Of a stretch of DNA of 64,000 nt, positions 27,115 through 36,144 are shown one piece after another; the first letter of the stretch is position 1, and each line of letters opens with the position of its first letter. The notes below the pieces were generated by a model, which saw nothing but the letters and a program-made list of their open reading frames with translations, made no database searches and was not told the DNA's origin. The position numbers and the translations under genes were made by a program. The DNA is from Pseudomonas fluorescens. Its GTDB lineage: Bacteria > Pseudomonadota > Gammaproteobacteria > Pseudomonadales > Pseudomonadaceae. The stretch is taken from contig LR782234.1 of assembly GCA_902825215.1 (NCBI GenBank), positions 6,031,001 through 6,095,000 on the forward strand, written 5' to 3'.

Positions 27115-28512
27115 ATGAGCACTCCAGCCAAGATCGCCCCGACCCTTCCCGAGAGCATTTTCCGCGCCTATGACATTCGCGGCACGGTGCCGGATTTTCT
27201 CAACGGTGAAACCGCTTACTGGATTGGCCGCGCCATCGGCTCGCAGAGCCTGGCCCAGGGCGAGCCGAATGTGTCGGTCGGTCGTGACGGCCGCCTGTCC
27301 GGCCCGGAGCTGGTTGCCGAGCTGATTCGTGGCATCGCCGAGAGCGGTTGCCATGTCAGCGATGTCGGCCTGGTGCCGACACCGGCGCTGTACTACGCGG
27401 CCAACGTGCTGGCCGGCAAATCCGGGGTGATGCTGACCGGCAGCCACAACCCGTCGAATTACAATGGCTTCAAGATCGTCATCGCTGGCGACACCCTCGC
27501 CAACGAACAGATTCAAGTGCTGCACCAGCGCATCAAGAACAACGACCTGAGCAGCGGCCAGGGCAGCGTCACCCAGGTTGAAATTCTCGACCGCTACAAC
27601 ACCGAAATCGTCCAGGACATCAAACTGGCCCGTCGCCTGAAAGTCGTGGTCGACTGCGGCAACGGCGCGGCCGGCGTCATCGCCCCGCAACTGATCGAAG
27701 CGCTGAACTGCGAAGTCATTCCGTTGTTCTGCGAAGTCGACGGCAACTTCCCTAACCATCACCCGGATCCGGGCAAGCCGGAAAACCTTGTCGACCTGAT
27801 CGCCAAGGTCAAGGAAACCAACGCCGATATCGGCCTGGCTTTCGACGGCGACGGCGACCGCGTCGGCGTGGTAACCAACACCGGCAGCATCGTTTACCCG
27901 GATCGCCTGCTGATGCTGTTCGCCCGTGATGTGGTGGCACGCAACCCGGACGCGGAAATCATCTTCGACGTCAAATGCACCCGCCGCCTGGTGCCGCTGA
28001 TCAAGGAATACGGCGGTCGGCCGCTAATGTGGAAGACCGGTCACTCGTTGATCAAAAAGAAAATGAAACAGTCCGGCACATTGCTGGCCGGTGAAATGAG
28101 CGGGCATATCTTCTTCAAGGAACGCTGGTTCGGTTTCGATGACGGCATCTACAGCGCTGCACGCCTGCTGGAGATCCTCAGCAAGGAAAAATCCACCGCG
28201 GAGGAGCTGTTTGCGACTTTCCCGAACGATATTTCTACGCCGGAAATCAATATCCATGTGACCGAAGAGAGCAAATTCAGCATCATTGATGCACTGCACG
28301 ATGCTCAGTGGGGTGAAGGCGCTGACCTCACCACCATCGACGGCGTGCGGGTCGATTACGCCAAAGGCTGGGGCCTGGTGCGCGCCTCCAACACCACTCC
28401 GGTGCTGGTGCTGCGCTTCGAGGCCGATGACGAGGCTGAATTGCAGCGCATCAAGGATGTGTTTCACGCCCAACTGAAACGCGTTGCACCTGATCTCCAA
28501 CTACCGTTCTGA
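27115..28512 (+). CDS. algC: Phosphomannomutase/phosphoglucomutase
   Basis: 465 residues, matching the 463-residue AlgC of P. aeruginosa. It interconverts mannose-1-P/mannose-6-P and glucose-1-P/glucose-6-P for alginate, LPS and rhamnolipid sugars. The catalytic serine loop is LTGSHNPSNYNG, the metal-binding loop is FDGDGDRVG, and the sugar-binding loop is GEMSGH. The N-terminus PESIFRAYDIRGTVPDFL fixes ATG 27115. The in-frame extension back to 26926 has no family similarity. In this genome AlgC lacks the long N-terminal extension annotated in some pseudomonads, since dut ends only 243 bp upstream. Confidence 0.96.
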   Translation: MSTPAKIAPTLPESIFRAYDIRGTVPDFLNGETAYWIGRAIGSQSLAQGEPNVSVGRDGRLSGPELVAELIRGIAESGCHVSDVGLVPTPALYYAANVLAGKSGVMLTGSHNPSNYNGFKIVIAGDTLANEQIQVLHQRIKNNDLSSGQGSVTQVEILDRYNTEIVQDIKLARRLKVVVDCGNGAAGVIAPQLIEALNCEVIPLFCEVDGNFPNHHPDPGKPENLVDLIAKVKETNADIGLAFDGDGDRVGVVTNTGSIVYPDRLLMLFARDVVARNPDAEIIFDVKCTRRLVPLIKEYGGRPLMWKTGHSLIKKKMKQSGTLLAGEMSGHIFFKERWFGFDDGIYSAARLLEILSKEKSTAEELFATFPNDISTPEINIHVTEESKFSIIDALHDAQWGEGADLTTIDGVRVDYAKGWGLVRASNTTPVLVLRFEADDEAELQRIKDVFHAQLKRVAPDLQLPF

Positions 28513-28529
28513 TCCACCCGGAGCCCTGA

Positions 28530-29435
28530 ATGACCCTCGAACGCGAAGCCGCCGCCAACACTGCCAAGGTCCTGTCCGAAGCACTGCCTTACATCCGACG
28601 CTATGTCGGCAAGACCCTGGTGATCAAATACGGCGGCAACGCGATGGAAAGCGAGGAGCTGAAAACCGGCTTCGCCCGCGACATCGTGCTGATGAAGGCC
28701 GTGGGTATCAACCCGGTGGTCGTGCACGGTGGCGGCCCGCAGATCGGTGATCTGCTCAAGCGCCTGTCGATCGAGAGCCATTTTGTCGACGGCATGCGCG
28801 TGACCGACGCGGCGACCATGGACGTGGTGGAAATGGTCCTGGGTGGTCAGGTCAACAAGAGCATCGTCAACCTGATCAACCGCCACGGCGGCAGCGCCAT
28901 CGGCCTGACCGGTAAAGACGCCGGGCTGATTCGTGCGAAGAAGCTCACCGTGTCCCGGCAGACCCCGGAGATGACCCAACCGGAAATCATCGACATCGGT
29001 CATGTCGGCGAAGTGGTCGGGATCAACACCGAGCTGCTGAACCTGCTGGTCAAAGGCAACTTCATCCCGGTGATCGCGCCGATCGGTGTGGGGGAGAACG
29101 GCGAGTCGTACAACATCAACGCTGACCTGGTGGCCGGTAAGGTTGCCGAAGCGCTGAAAGCCGAGAAGCTCATGCTGCTGACCAACATCGCCGGCCTGAT
29201 GGACAAGTCGGGCACCGTGCTGACCGGGCTGAGCACGCAACAGGTCGACGACCTGATCGCCGACGGCACCATCTACGGCGGCATGCTGCCGAAGATCCGT
29301 TGCGCGCTGGAAGCGGTTCAGGGCGGTGTGGGCAGTTCGTTGATTATCGACGGTCGCGTGCCGAATGCGATTCTGCTGGAAATCTTCACCGACACCGGTG
29401 TGGGTACGCTGATCAGCAATCGCAAGCGTCCGTAA
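28530..29435 (+). CDS. argB: Acetylglutamate kinase
   Basis: 301 residues. It phosphorylates N-acetylglutamate in arginine synthesis. Motifs are VIKYGGNAM (ATP site), VVHGGGPQIGDLL (substrate), GLTGKDAGLIRA, and the C-terminal GGMLPKIRCALEAVQGGV. The N-terminal helix (about 1-25) is the extension found in arginine-inhibited hexameric enzymes, so feedback control by arginine is likely. It lies 17 bp after algC and ends at a strong terminator. Confidence 0.97.
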   Translation: MTLEREAAANTAKVLSEALPYIRRYVGKTLVIKYGGNAMESEELKTGFARDIVLMKAVGINPVVVHGGGPQIGDLLKRLSIESHFVDGMRVTDAATMDVVEMVLGGQVNKSIVNLINRHGGSAIGLTGKDAGLIRAKKLTVSRQTPEMTQPEIIDIGHVGEVVGINTELLNLLVKGNFIPVIAPIGVGENGESYNINADLVAGKVAEALKAEKLMLLTNIAGLMDKSGTVLTGLSTQQVDDLIADGTIYGGMLPKIRCALEAVQGGVGSSLIIDGRVPNAILLEIFTDTGVGTLISNRKRP

Positions 29436-29450
29436 GCAGTCGCGCAAACA

Positions 29451-29490
29451 AAAGCCCCCGCTCAGTCTGGCTGAGCGGGGGCTTTTTTTT
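29451..29490 (+). terminator. Terminator after argB
   Basis: AAAGCCCCCGCTCAG-tctgg-CTGAGCGGGGGCTTTTTTTT, a perfect GC-rich stem followed by eight T. Confidence 0.95.
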
Positions 29491-29516
29491 GCTGCAAAAC
29501 CAAGTGGAAGACCCCA

Positions 29517-29606
29517 TGTGGGAGCGAGCCTGCTCGCGAATGCCGACTTCCATTCAACATTGATGTCGACTGGCAGGACGCTTTCGCGAGCAGGCTCGCT
29601 CCCACA
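29517..29606. repeat. REPIN (GTGGGAGCGAGCCTGCTCGC family)
   Basis: Inverted pair between the argB terminator and the pyrE stop codon. Confidence 0.9.
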
Positions 29607-29617
29607 AAAGCCGGCGC

Positions 29618-30262
29618 TTAGACGCCGAACCGGGCGCGGTATGCTTCCACCGCCGGCAAATGCTGCTTGAGCTGCGGATCGTCAGCGAGGAACTCCAGCA
29701 CCTGATTCAGCGAAACAATGCTGATCACAGGAATACCGAAATCGCGCTCGACTTCCTGGATCGCCGACAGCTCGCCGTTGCCACGCTCCTGACGGTTCAG
29801 GGCGATCAGCACGCCCGCGGCCTTGGCGCCCTCCTGCGAGGCGATAATCTGCATCACTTCGCGGATTGCGGTGCCGGCGGTGATCACGTCATCGATGATC
29901 AGCACGTCACCGGTCAGCGGCGCGCCAACCAGGCTGCCGCCTTCGCCGTGAGCCTTGGCTTCCTTGCGGTTGAAGCACCATGGCAGGTCGCGGTCATGAT
30001 GTTCGGCCAGCGCAACGGCAGTGGTCGCGGCCAACGGGATGCCTTTGTAGGCCGGGCCGAACAGGACGTCGAAAGGAATTCCGCTTTCGGCGATGGCGGC
30101 GGCGTAGAAACGCCCCAGCTGCGCCAGGGCCGAGCCCGAGTTGAACAGGCCGGCGTTGAAGAAGTAGGGACTGGTGCGCCCGGACTTCAGGGTGAACTCA
30201 CCGAAGCGCAAAACGCCGCGATCGATGGCAAAACGAATGAAATCGCGCTGATACGCTTGCAT
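29618..30262 (-). CDS. pyrE: Orotate phosphoribosyltransferase
   Basis: 214 residues. It makes OMP from orotate and PRPP in UMP synthesis. The PRPP motif VLIIDDVITAGTAIRE is clear, as are FGPAYKGIPL and the start MQAYQRDFIRFAIDRGVLRFGEFTLKSGR. ATG 30262 is the family start; seven extra residues in the longer frame are not conserved. It is divergent from crc with 82 bp between, the same pair as in other pseudomonads. Confidence 0.97.
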   Translation of the reverse strand: MQAYQRDFIRFAIDRGVLRFGEFTLKSGRTSPYFFNAGLFNSGSALAQLGRFYAAAIAESGIPFDVLFGPAYKGIPLAATTAVALAEHHDRDLPWCFNRKEAKAHGEGGSLVGAPLTGDVLIIDDVITAGTAIREVMQIIASQEGAKAAGVLIALNRQERGNGELSAIQEVERDFGIPVISIVSLNQVLEFLADDPQLKQHLPAVEAYRARFGV

Positions 30263-30344
30263 GAAAAAAACCCCAAATACCACGGATTTAGCTAATTAGC
30301 TTGACGCCGTGTATCATACACGCACGCGATTTTTGGGGCCATTT

Positions 30345-31124
30345 ATGCGGATCATCAGTGTGAACGTCAATGGTATTCAGGCGGCAGTCGAGCGCGGTTT
30401 GCTCAGTTGGCTGCAAGCACAGAATGCCGACGTCATCTGCCTGCAGGACACCCGTGCCTCCGCCTTTGAACTGGACGACCCAGCCTTCCAACTGGATGGC
30501 TACTTCCTTTATGCCTGCGATGCTGAAGTCCCTGCCCAAGGCGGCGTGGCTTTGTATTCGCGGTTGCAACCGAAGGCTGTCATCAGCGGTCTCGGTTTCG
30601 AGACGGCCGACCGCTACGGGCGCTACCTGCAAGCAGATTTCGACAAAGTCAGTATTGCCACCTTGCTGCTTCCTTCGGGGATGAACGGCGATGAGGACTT
30701 GAACCAGAAGTTCAAGCTCATGGACGACTTCGGCAAGTACCTGGACAAACAGCGGCGCAAACGTCGCGAGTACATTTATTGTGGCTCGCTGTACGTGGCG
30801 CAGCAGAAGCTCGACATCAAGAACTGGCGCGACAGCCAGCAGTCTCCAGGCTTCCTGGCGCCGGAACGGGCCTGGATGGACGAGATTGTCGGCAACATGG
30901 GCTATGTCGATGCGTTGCGCGAAGTCAGCCGCGAGGGCGATCAGTACAGCTGGTGGCCGGATAACGAACAGGCCGAGATGCTCAATCTGGGCTGGCGCTT
31001 CGATTATCAGATCCTGACGCCAGGTCTGCGGCGCTTCGTACGCAGCGCGCGCCTGCCGCGTCAGCCGCGGTTCTCGCAGCACGCGCCGCTGATCGTCGAC
31101 TACGACTGGACGCTGACCATCTAA
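30345..31124 (+). CDS. crc: Catabolite repression control protein Crc
   Basis: 259 residues, the exact length known for Pseudomonas Crc. It has an exonuclease III/endonuclease fold (MRIISVNVNGIQAAVERG, CLQDTRA, WRFDYQILTPGL, FSQHAPLIVDYDW) but Crc is not a nuclease. It works with Hfq on A-rich mRNA targets to repress use of secondary carbon sources. Many nearby genes (dad, pau, gltS) belong to functions of that kind. ATG 30345 gives the known N-terminus. The gene ends at a bidirectional terminator. Confidence 0.96.
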   Translation: MRIISVNVNGIQAAVERGLLSWLQAQNADVICLQDTRASAFELDDPAFQLDGYFLYACDAEVPAQGGVALYSRLQPKAVISGLGFETADRYGRYLQADFDKVSIATLLLPSGMNGDEDLNQKFKLMDDFGKYLDKQRRKRREYIYCGSLYVAQQKLDIKNWRDSQQSPGFLAPERAWMDEIVGNMGYVDALREVSREGDQYSWWPDNEQAEMLNLGWRFDYQILTPGLRRFVRSARLPRQPRFSQHAPLIVDYDWTLTI

Positions 31125-31142
31125 GCGTCGGATCGCCGCCAG

Positions 31143-31179
31143 AAAAAATGCCCGCATCGTCAGATGCGGGCATTTTTTT
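31143..31179. terminator. Bidirectional terminator between crc and gltS
   Basis: AAAAAATGCCCGCATC-gtca-GATGCGGGCATTTTTTT, a perfect stem with A/T tracts, between two convergent genes. Confidence 0.94.
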
Positions 31180-31199
31180 GTCTCGAACAAAGACGCGGC

Positions 31200-32408
31200 C
31201 TAGACAGCGGCGAACAACGGCAAGGCCAGGTACAGCTTGATCACGATGACATTGATGATGTCAATGAAGAACGCTCCGACCATCGGCACCACCAGAAAGG
31301 CAATCTGCGACGGCCCATAGCGCTGCGTCACCGCCTGCATGTTGGCGATGGCCGTAGGCGTGGCACCCAATCCGAAACCGCAATGCCCCGCAGCCAGTAC
31401 GGCGGCATCGTAGTTGCTGCCCATCACCCGGAATGTCACAAAAATCGCGAACAGCGCCATGACCAGCGCCTGCACAGCGAGAATGATAAAGATCGGCAAA
31501 GCCAGCGCCGCCAGATCCCACAACTTCAGCGACATCAGAGCAATGGCCAGAAACAGCGAAAGGCTGACGTTGCCGAGCACTGAGACTTCGCGCTCGAACA
31601 CCTGATACAAGCCCAGTGCCGACAGACCATTGCGCAACACCACGCCCACGAACAGCACGCAGACAAACGTCGGCAGCTCGAAGGCAGTGCCCTGCAGCAC
31701 GCCGTTCAACAGGTTGCCAGCCAACAGGCTGACGGCAATCAACGCCAAAGTCTCAACGAATGAAAACGGCGTGATGGAGCGCTCCTTGTTCGGCTGCTCA
31801 AAGCCTTTTGGCAGTCGCGGAGCTTTTTCCTGATTGCAGCCCGGCACTTGCACACGCTTGATCAGCAAGCGCGCAACCGGCCCGCCGATCAGTCCGCCGA
31901 GGACCAGACCGAACGTCGCCGAGGCCAGCGCCAGTTCCGAGGCAGATGCCAGCCCATACTTTTCGCTGAACACCGTTCCCCAGGCAGCACCCGTGCCATG
32001 CCCGCCCGCCAGGGTGATCGAACCGGTCAGCAAGCCCATCAGAGGATCAAGTCCGAGCAGGGTTGCCAATCCGATACCCATCGCGTTCTGCACCACCAGC
32101 AAGCCGATAACTGCCAGCAGGAATATGCCGACAACGCGGCCACCCTTTTTCAGGCTGGCGAGGTCGGCACTCAAGCCAATCGTCGCGAAGAACGCCAACA
32201 TCAGCGGCGTTTGCAGGGAAGTATCAAAGCGCACTTCAATATCAAACGCGCGCAGTATCAATAACAGCACGGCGACGACCAGACCGCCCGCCACCGGTTC
32301 GGGAATATTGTAACTTCGCAGAAAGCCGACTCGCGTAACAAGTCCGCGCCCCAGCAGTAACACTAATGAAGCGGCCACGAGCGTGCCGTAGAAATCGAGC
32401 TGAATCAT
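31200..32408 (-). CDS. gltS: Sodium/glutamate symporter
   Basis: 402 residues with ten or more hydrophobic segments. The GltS signature ITLAGGHGTGAAWG and the duplicated GHCGFGLGATPTAIANM lie in the two inverted-repeat halves. It takes up L-glutamate with Na+ through the inner membrane. ATG 32408 (MIQLDFYGTLVAAS) is the family start. It is a single gene. The upstream 360 bp are AT-rich and contain a palindrome. Confidence 0.95.
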   Translation of the reverse strand: MIQLDFYGTLVAASLVLLLGRGLVTRVGFLRSYNIPEPVAGGLVVAVLLLILRAFDIEVRFDTSLQTPLMLAFFATIGLSADLASLKKGGRVVGIFLLAVIGLLVVQNAMGIGLATLLGLDPLMGLLTGSITLAGGHGTGAAWGTVFSEKYGLASASELALASATFGLVLGGLIGGPVARLLIKRVQVPGCNQEKAPRLPKGFEQPNKERSITPFSFVETLALIAVSLLAGNLLNGVLQGTAFELPTFVCVLFVGVVLRNGLSALGLYQVFEREVSVLGNVSLSLFLAIALMSLKLWDLAALALPIFIILAVQALVMALFAIFVTFRVMGSNYDAAVLAAGHCGFGLGATPTAIANMQAVTQRYGPSQIAFLVVPMVGAFFIDIINVIVIKLYLALPLFAAV

Positions 32409-32535
32409 GTGGATTATTCTTGGCTATGTATTCAGGAGGCGAGCGTGTACCTGGGCTCGACTCGTGAACCGGCTGATTTTATCAACACTGATTACTGGGA
32501 AATTCAAGAGCCTTCAATGGCTTGAACATATCGAA

Positions 32536-32553
32536 ATGTTTCAAATGAAACAT
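32536..32553. promoter_or_regulatory. Operator-like palindrome upstream of gltS
   Basis: ATGTTTCA-AA-TGAAACAT, a perfect 8-bp dyad about 130 bp upstream of the gltS start. It resembles the dyads of activator sites. A second small dyad (AGCC-ttcaat-GGCT) lies at about 32509-32522. Beyond these I see nothing in 32409-32718. Confidence 0.4.
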
Positions 32554-32718
32554 TACACCGGGCAACTTTAACAATCAGCCAGCACCAATAACAAGCACAT
32601 AGATAAACACTTGCTCATACAGTTGTGACTAAAAATGTAGCAATTAAATATTCATAAATACTCGACCGTAAATCGACAACAGACTATTCCTACAACAGAA
32701 AACACTTTATTGAATTGC

Positions 32719-32748
32719 AAAAAAAACCCGACAGGTCGGGGCTTTTTA
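32719..32748 (-). terminator. Terminator of the DUF4870 gene
   Basis: AAAAAAACCCGA-cagg-TCGGGGCTTTTT. On the minus strand it follows the DUF4870 stop by 20 bp. Confidence 0.85.
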
Positions 32749-32768
32749 TTTGGTGCCCTAGCGGGCCG

Positions 32769-33137
32769 TTATTTGATCAGCCGCCAGGTGAATGGATAAC
32801 GGTAGGGAAATCCCTTATTGGCCTTCACCGCAGCGATGATCGGCATGACCAACGCGCATATCACCACCGGAACAATCAAAACATACCCAATCAGCACCAC
32901 CATTAGCCCCACGCAGATGAGCATGGCAATGGTCATGGTGATCTGAAAATTCAGCGATTCCTTACCCTGCGCATCGATAAACGGGTCAGTCTCACGCTTC
33001 ATCTGCCAGAGGATCAGCGGGCCGAGCAGACTTCCAAAGGGAAATACGCTACCCAGAAAGCTGGACAAGTGACAAAACATCGCCCACTGGCGAATCTCCT
33101 GACTCGGTTTGGGCAGCACGTCTTGCTTGTCACTCAT
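32769..33137 (-). CDS. DUF4870 domain membrane protein
   Basis: 122 residues. After a polar N-terminus come the DUF4870/Tic20-like segments: W-A-M-F-C-H-L-S-S-F-L-G near residue 18, FGSLLGPLILWQMKR, FIDAQGKESLNFQITM, and two closely spaced membrane helices around 65-105. The family is of unknown function. AAGGAGG precedes ATG 33137. It lies 28 bp downstream of rph on the same strand and may be co-transcribed with it. Confidence 0.87.
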   Translation of the reverse strand: MSDKQDVLPKPSQEIRQWAMFCHLSSFLGSVFPFGSLLGPLILWQMKRETDPFIDAQGKESLNFQITMTIAMLICVGLMVVLIGYVLIVPVVICALVMPIIAAVKANKGFPYRYPFTWRLIK

Positions 33138-33165
33138 CGCATCCTCCTTGCGGCTGTGAATTGGC

Positions 33166-33888
33166 TCAGTCGGCCAATGCGGCTTTTTGCAGTTCGAAAA
33201 TCTCGTTCATGCCTTTCTTCGCCAGTTCCAGCATGGCATTCAAATTTTCAGGCTGGAACGGCGCGCCTTCAGCGGTGCCCTGCACTTCGATGAAACCACC
33301 GGTGCTGGTCATCACCACGTTGAGGTCGGTTTCGGCAGCGGAATCCTCAAGGTAATCAAGATCCAGCACCGCCTCGCCCTGATACATGCCGACCGATACC
33401 GCGCCGATCATCTGCTTGAGCGGATCGCCGCCTTTGAGGCCGCCACGTTTCTTGATCACTTTCAGTGCATCGACCAGCGCAACCATGGCGCCGGTGATCG
33501 ATGCCGTGCGGGTGCCGCCGTCAGCCTGGATCACGTCGCAGTCGACGTACAGGGTCACGTCGCCCAGCTTGGACATGTCCAGCGCCGCGCGCAGGGAGCG
33601 GCCGATCAGACGCTGGATTTCCAGGGTGCGACCGCCCTGCTTGCCGCGGCTCGCTTCACGCTGGTTACGCTCGCCGGTGGCGCGCGGCAGCATGCCGTAT
33701 TCAGCGGTCAGCCAGCCCTGGCCCTGACCTTTGAGAAACCGCGGCACGCCGTTTTCGACGCTGACGGTGCAGATGACTTTGGTATCACCGAATTCGACCA
33801 GCACCGATCCTTCGGCGTGTTTGGTGTAGTTGCGGGTAATGCGGATCGAGCGGAGCTGATCGGCAGCGCGACCACTTGGACGTTTCAT
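33166..33888 (-). CDS. rph: Ribonuclease PH
   Basis: 240 residues (239 in P. aeruginosa). It is a phosphorolytic 3'-5' exoribonuclease that trims tRNA 3' ends. The start MKRPSGRAADQLRSIRITRNYTKHAEGS is characteristic, and RATGERNQREASRGKQGGRTLEIQRLIGRSLRA and the active-site VDCDVIQADGGTRTASITGA are intact. ATG 33888 is preferred to a start 18 codons upstream, which lies in the divergent promoter. It is divergent from yicC. Confidence 0.97.
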   Translation of the reverse strand: MKRPSGRAADQLRSIRITRNYTKHAEGSVLVEFGDTKVICTVSVENGVPRFLKGQGQGWLTAEYGMLPRATGERNQREASRGKQGGRTLEIQRLIGRSLRAALDMSKLGDVTLYVDCDVIQADGGTRTASITGAMVALVDALKVIKKRGGLKGGDPLKQMIGAVSVGMYQGEAVLDLDYLEDSAAETDLNVVMTSTGGFIEVQGTAEGAPFQPENLNAMLELAKKGMNEIFELQKAALAD

Positions 33889-34157
33889 AGGAAATACCTG
33901 TACTGAGGACGGAAAACTACCGGGCATTATAGAGCGGTGCACCGCGCCTGGGCACTGGTTAAAAAGCCGGGGCGACCGGTGAAGGTTGTGAAACGCACGT
34001 TACCGACGGGCTGCAGCGCTTTGTCACACCGTGTGTTTGGGCGCATTCGCTGCACTGCGCTACAATCCTGCGCCTTTGCTGCCAGTCGGCTTACATTCAT
34101 TGATATCGCGCCTGCGGAACATCCTGCTGCGCCGATCTGCATTGCGAGGTCACCGCC

Positions 34158-35021
34158 ATGGTGCACAGCATGACCGCCTTCGCCCGCGTCGAGAAAGCCG
34201 GCGCCCAGGGCACCCTGAGCTGGGAACTGCGCTCGGTCAACAGCCGCTATCTGGAACCGCACCTGCGTCTGCCGGAGTCGTTTCGCGACCTCGAAGGCGC
34301 CGTGCGCGAAGCGTTGCGTCAAGGTCTGTCGCGGGGCAAGCTCGAATGCACCCTGCGGTTCACTGAAGAAAGCACTGGCAAGGCGCTGCAGGTCGACCGC
34401 GAGCGCGCGGCGCAACTGGTCGCCGCTGCCGAAACCATCGCCGGCTTGATCAGCAACCCCGCTGCACTGAACCCCTTGGAAGTGCTGGCCTGGCCCGGCG
34501 TGCTGGTGGGTGATGCGACGGATCCACAAGCGCTGAACGCTGAAGCCCTGGCGCTGTTCAATCTAGGCTTGAAAGAATTGAAGGCCGGCCGCGAGCGCGA
34601 AGGCGCGGAGCTGGCCCGCTTGATCAATGATCGCCTGACCTCCATTGAAGAAGACGTCGTGACCCTGCGCGAGCTGGTCCCGCAAATGCTCGCCACCCAG
34701 CGCCAGAAGGTCCTCGACCGCTTCGCCGACATGAAGGCCGAGCTGGACCCGCAGCGCCTGGAACAGGAAATGGTCCTGCTCGCGCAAAAAAGCGACGTCG
34801 CCGAAGAACTGGATCGCCTGAGCACTCACATTATCGAAGTGCGCCGGGTGCTCAAGTCCGGGGGCGCCGCCGGGCGGCGCCTCGACTTCCTGATGCAGGA
34901 GCTCAACCGCGAAGCCAACACACTGGGCTCCAAAGCCTTCGACCCGCGCAGCACCCAGGCCGCCGTCAACCTCAAAGTGTTGATCGAGCAGATGCGCGAA
35001 CAAGTGCAGAACATTGAGTAA
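34158..35021 (+). CDS. YicC family endoribonuclease
   Basis: 287 residues. The N-terminal MVHSMTAFARVE and ELRSVNSRYLEPHLRLPE, and the C-terminal DUF1732-type segment with REANTLGSKAFDPRSTQAAVNLKVLIEQMREQVQNIE, define the YicC family. In E. coli YicC cleaves RNA and is linked to small-RNA decay. GAGG lies nine bases before ATG 34158. It overlaps no gene but ends 13 bp before gmk, so both are likely in one transcript. Confidence 0.93.
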   Translation: MVHSMTAFARVEKAGAQGTLSWELRSVNSRYLEPHLRLPESFRDLEGAVREALRQGLSRGKLECTLRFTEESTGKALQVDRERAAQLVAAAETIAGLISNPAALNPLEVLAWPGVLVGDATDPQALNAEALALFNLGLKELKAGREREGAELARLINDRLTSIEEDVVTLRELVPQMLATQRQKVLDRFADMKAELDPQRLEQEMVLLAQKSDVAEELDRLSTHIIEVRRVLKSGGAAGRRLDFLMQELNREANTLGSKAFDPRSTQAAVNLKVLIEQMREQVQNIE

Positions 35022-35034
35022 GGCTACCCCCGAC

Positions 35035-35655
35035 ATGACCCAACACACCGGCACCCTGTACATCATTTCCGCGCCATCGGGCGCGGGCAAAAGCAGCCTG
35101 GTCAAGGCCTTGACCGACGCTGACCCGGAGATTCGCGTTTCCGTCTCCCACACCACCCGCGCCATGCGCCCGGGCGAAGTGGACGGCGTGAACTATCACT
35201 TCGTGACCCGCGAAGAGTTCGTGAAAATGGGCGAACACGGTGACTTCCTTGAACGCGCCGAAGTCTTCGGCAACTTCTACGGCACTTCGCAAAGTCGCCT
35301 GCAGCAGACACTGGACGAAGGTCACGACCTGATCCTGGAAATCGACTGGCAAGGCGCCGAGCAAGTGCGCAAGCTGATGCCCCAGGCACGCTCGATCTTC
35401 ATTCTGCCGCCATCGCTACAAGCGCTGCACCAGCGCTTGACCAACCGCGGCCAGGACAGCGACGAGATCATCGACGGGCGAATGCGCGAAGCGGTCAGCG
35501 AGATGAGCCACTACGTCGATTACGATTACCTGATCATCAACGATGATTTCGCCCACGCGCTGGACGATCTGAAGGCGATTTTCCGCGCCAATCAGCTGCA
35601 ACAAAAACGCCAGCAAGTGCGTTTCGGCAAATTGCTGGCCGAACTGCTCGGTTAA
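35035..35655 (+). CDS. gmk: Guanylate kinase
   Basis: 206 residues (E. coli 207). It phosphorylates GMP to GDP. The P-loop is APSGAGKSSL near residue 14, and the GMP-binding segment SHTTRAMRPGEVDGVNYHF follows. ATG 35035 is chosen over the TTG at 35014, which lies inside the yicC stop region without a ribosome-binding site. A perfect hairpin follows the gene. Confidence 0.96.
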   Translation: MTQHTGTLYIISAPSGAGKSSLVKALTDADPEIRVSVSHTTRAMRPGEVDGVNYHFVTREEFVKMGEHGDFLERAEVFGNFYGTSQSRLQQTLDEGHDLILEIDWQGAEQVRKLMPQARSIFILPPSLQALHQRLTNRGQDSDEIIDGRMREAVSEMSHYVDYDYLIINDDFAHALDDLKAIFRANQLQQKRQQVRFGKLLAELLG

Positions 35656-35675
35656 AACAGCCCTTTCCAAAATGC

Positions 35676-35704
35676 CTGCAAGCGCTTTACATTGGTGCTT
35701 GCAG
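35676..35704 (+). terminator. Hairpin after gmk
   Basis: CTGCAAGC-gctttacattggt-GCTTGCAG, a perfect 8-bp stem 21 bp after the gmk stop. There is no T tract immediately after, so it may attenuate rather than end transcription. Confidence 0.5.
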
Positions 35705-35823
35705 CGCGTTGAAGGGTCTGGTCAAAAAATCAGCGCTTCCCTAATCGCTGGTGATTTTTTAAACTGCTGAGTCCGCTTGCCCATTCGGGCAGCGCGCATA
35801 TTGCATTCGCTCCGAGGAATACC

Positions 35824-36087
35824 ATGGCCCGCGTAACCGTTGAAGACTGCCTAGAACACGTGGAAAACCGCTTTGAGCTGGTCATGCTCTCTACCAAGCG
35901 TGCCCGTCAACTGGCCACCGGCGGCAAAGAGCCACTGGTTCAGTGGGAAAACGACAAGCCGACTGTTGTCGCGCTGCGTGAAATTGCTGAAGGCCTGATG
36001 AGCTACGAGTTCATCGCCGAGCAGGAAATCGTCCAGGATGAACCGCTGTTCGCAGCGTTCGAGGACGAGTCCAACGAGGCCGTCTAA
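35824..36087 (+). CDS. rpoZ: RNA polymerase omega subunit
   Basis: 87 residues. MARVTVEDCLEHVENRFELVMLSTKRARQLATGG is the omega signature. Omega helps assemble RNA polymerase and forms part of the ppGpp site, consistent with its place directly before spoT. TCCGAGGAA precedes ATG 35824. Confidence 0.98.
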   Translation: MARVTVEDCLEHVENRFELVMLSTKRARQLATGGKEPLVQWENDKPTVVALREIAEGLMSYEFIAEQEIVQDEPLFAAFEDESNEAV

Positions 36088-36144
36088 GCCTATGCCTGGT
36101 CGACGTAGCACGGCGCGGGATCACAGCTTGCGGCAGGATTTATC

